Positions 5,875-5,925 of a stretch of 5,925 nt of DNA are shown here, one piece after another. The translations under genes were made by a program, and so were the position numbers. How positions within the stretch are numbered: the stretch's first letter is position 1; the number at the start of each line of letters is the position of its first letter. The notes beneath the pieces were generated by a model. It did no database searches. It had not been told where the DNA came from and saw nothing but the letters and a program-made list of their open reading frames with translations. Source of the stretch: Bacteroidales bacterium (GTDB lineage: Bacteria; Bacteroidota; Bacteroidia; Bacteroidales; WCHB1-69); the NCBI GenBank assembly GCA_017527945.1, contig JAFXPL010000150.1, positions 1 through 5,925 of the forward strand. Direction: 5' to 3'.

Positions 5875-5882
5875 TATCTTTG
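5875..5882 (+). promoter_or_regulatory. Bacteroidota-type -7 box for a gene beyond the right edge
   Basis: TATCTTTG matches TAnnTTTG exactly and is followed by CCGCC, much like the other promoters here. No clean TTG lies 19-21 bases upstream; the nearest (5840-5842) is too far. Transcription would start near 5887-5889 and run out of the window. Confidence 0.5.
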
Positions 5883-5887
5883 CCGCC

Positions 5888-5920
5888 GCGAATTTCGCAG
5901 GTATTTTTTCTATAGAAATT
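5888..5920 (+). other. Overlapping palindromes in the predicted downstream leader
   Basis: Three inverted repeats share bases: GCGAATTTCGC (5888-5898, 5-bp arms around one T), AATTTC (5891-5896) with GAAATT (5915-5920), and the perfect 12-bp palindrome TTTCTATAGAAA (5907-5918). The pairings exclude one another. They may be an operator or a leader structure, but the sequence is cut at 5925 and AT-rich DNA gives short palindromes easily. Confidence 0.3.
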
Positions 5921-5925
5921 TGATA

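Larger units (their letters stand above)
5773..5925. other. Intergenic region after the operon, no gene seen
   Basis: These 153 bp contain no credible coding frame; the longest ATG-initiated reading seen (5806) is eight codons. I see no convincing intrinsic terminator for the operon: GGCC at 5772-5775 with GGCC at 5780-5783 is too short and lacks a T-run. The right half looks like the promoter and leader of a gene that starts beyond the window. Confidence 0.6.

Noticed and set aside
1..5925. CRISPR array, tRNA, rRNA, insertion sequence or phage genes
   Set aside because: No direct repeat with spacers, no tRNA-like cloverleaf noticed, and no transposase or integrase motif in any frame examined.

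Overview
The window looks like chromosomal DNA of a moderately GC-rich member of Bacteroidota, most likely Bacteroidales. Three things point there. The gaps carry -7 boxes of the TAnnTTTG type that is typical of this phylum. The genes lack clear Shine-Dalgarno sequences. One gene belongs to DUF3667, a zinc-ribbon membrane family found mostly in Bacteroidota. This is inference from motifs; no rRNA or marker gene is present.

Left part (1-1984, minus strand): a two-gene transcription unit read right to left. A radical SAM protein (680-1984) of the family annotated as putative DNA modification/repair protein comes first, followed after 138 bp by the N-terminal 180 residues of its usual partner, a DUF4130 protein (1-541, cut by the window edge). 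The pair recurs in many bacteria, and the partner is often fused to or linked with a uracil-DNA-glycosylase-like domain. To my knowledge the chemistry is not established, so this is the best candidate for an undescribed system here.

Middle (1985-2128): a short divergent promoter region with one -7 box on each strand.

Right part (2129-5772, plus strand): a tight three-gene operon with gaps of 13 and 16 bp. It encodes a DUF3667 zinc-ribbon membrane protein, an iron-dependent (group III) alcohol dehydrogenase and a class-3-like aldehyde dehydrogenase. The two enzymes together would oxidise an alcohol through its aldehyde to the carboxylate, or run the first step in reverse. The substrate cannot be read from the sequence. 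The last 153 bp hold no gene but contain a good -7 box and overlapping palindromes, apparently the promoter and leader of a gene beyond the window.

Two gene boundaries are built of degenerate 7-bp tandem repeats. One forms the 3' end of the radical SAM gene. The other supplies the last codons of the alcohol dehydrogenase and the first codons of the aldehyde dehydrogenase. No rRNA, tRNA, CRISPR array, insertion sequence or phage gene was seen.
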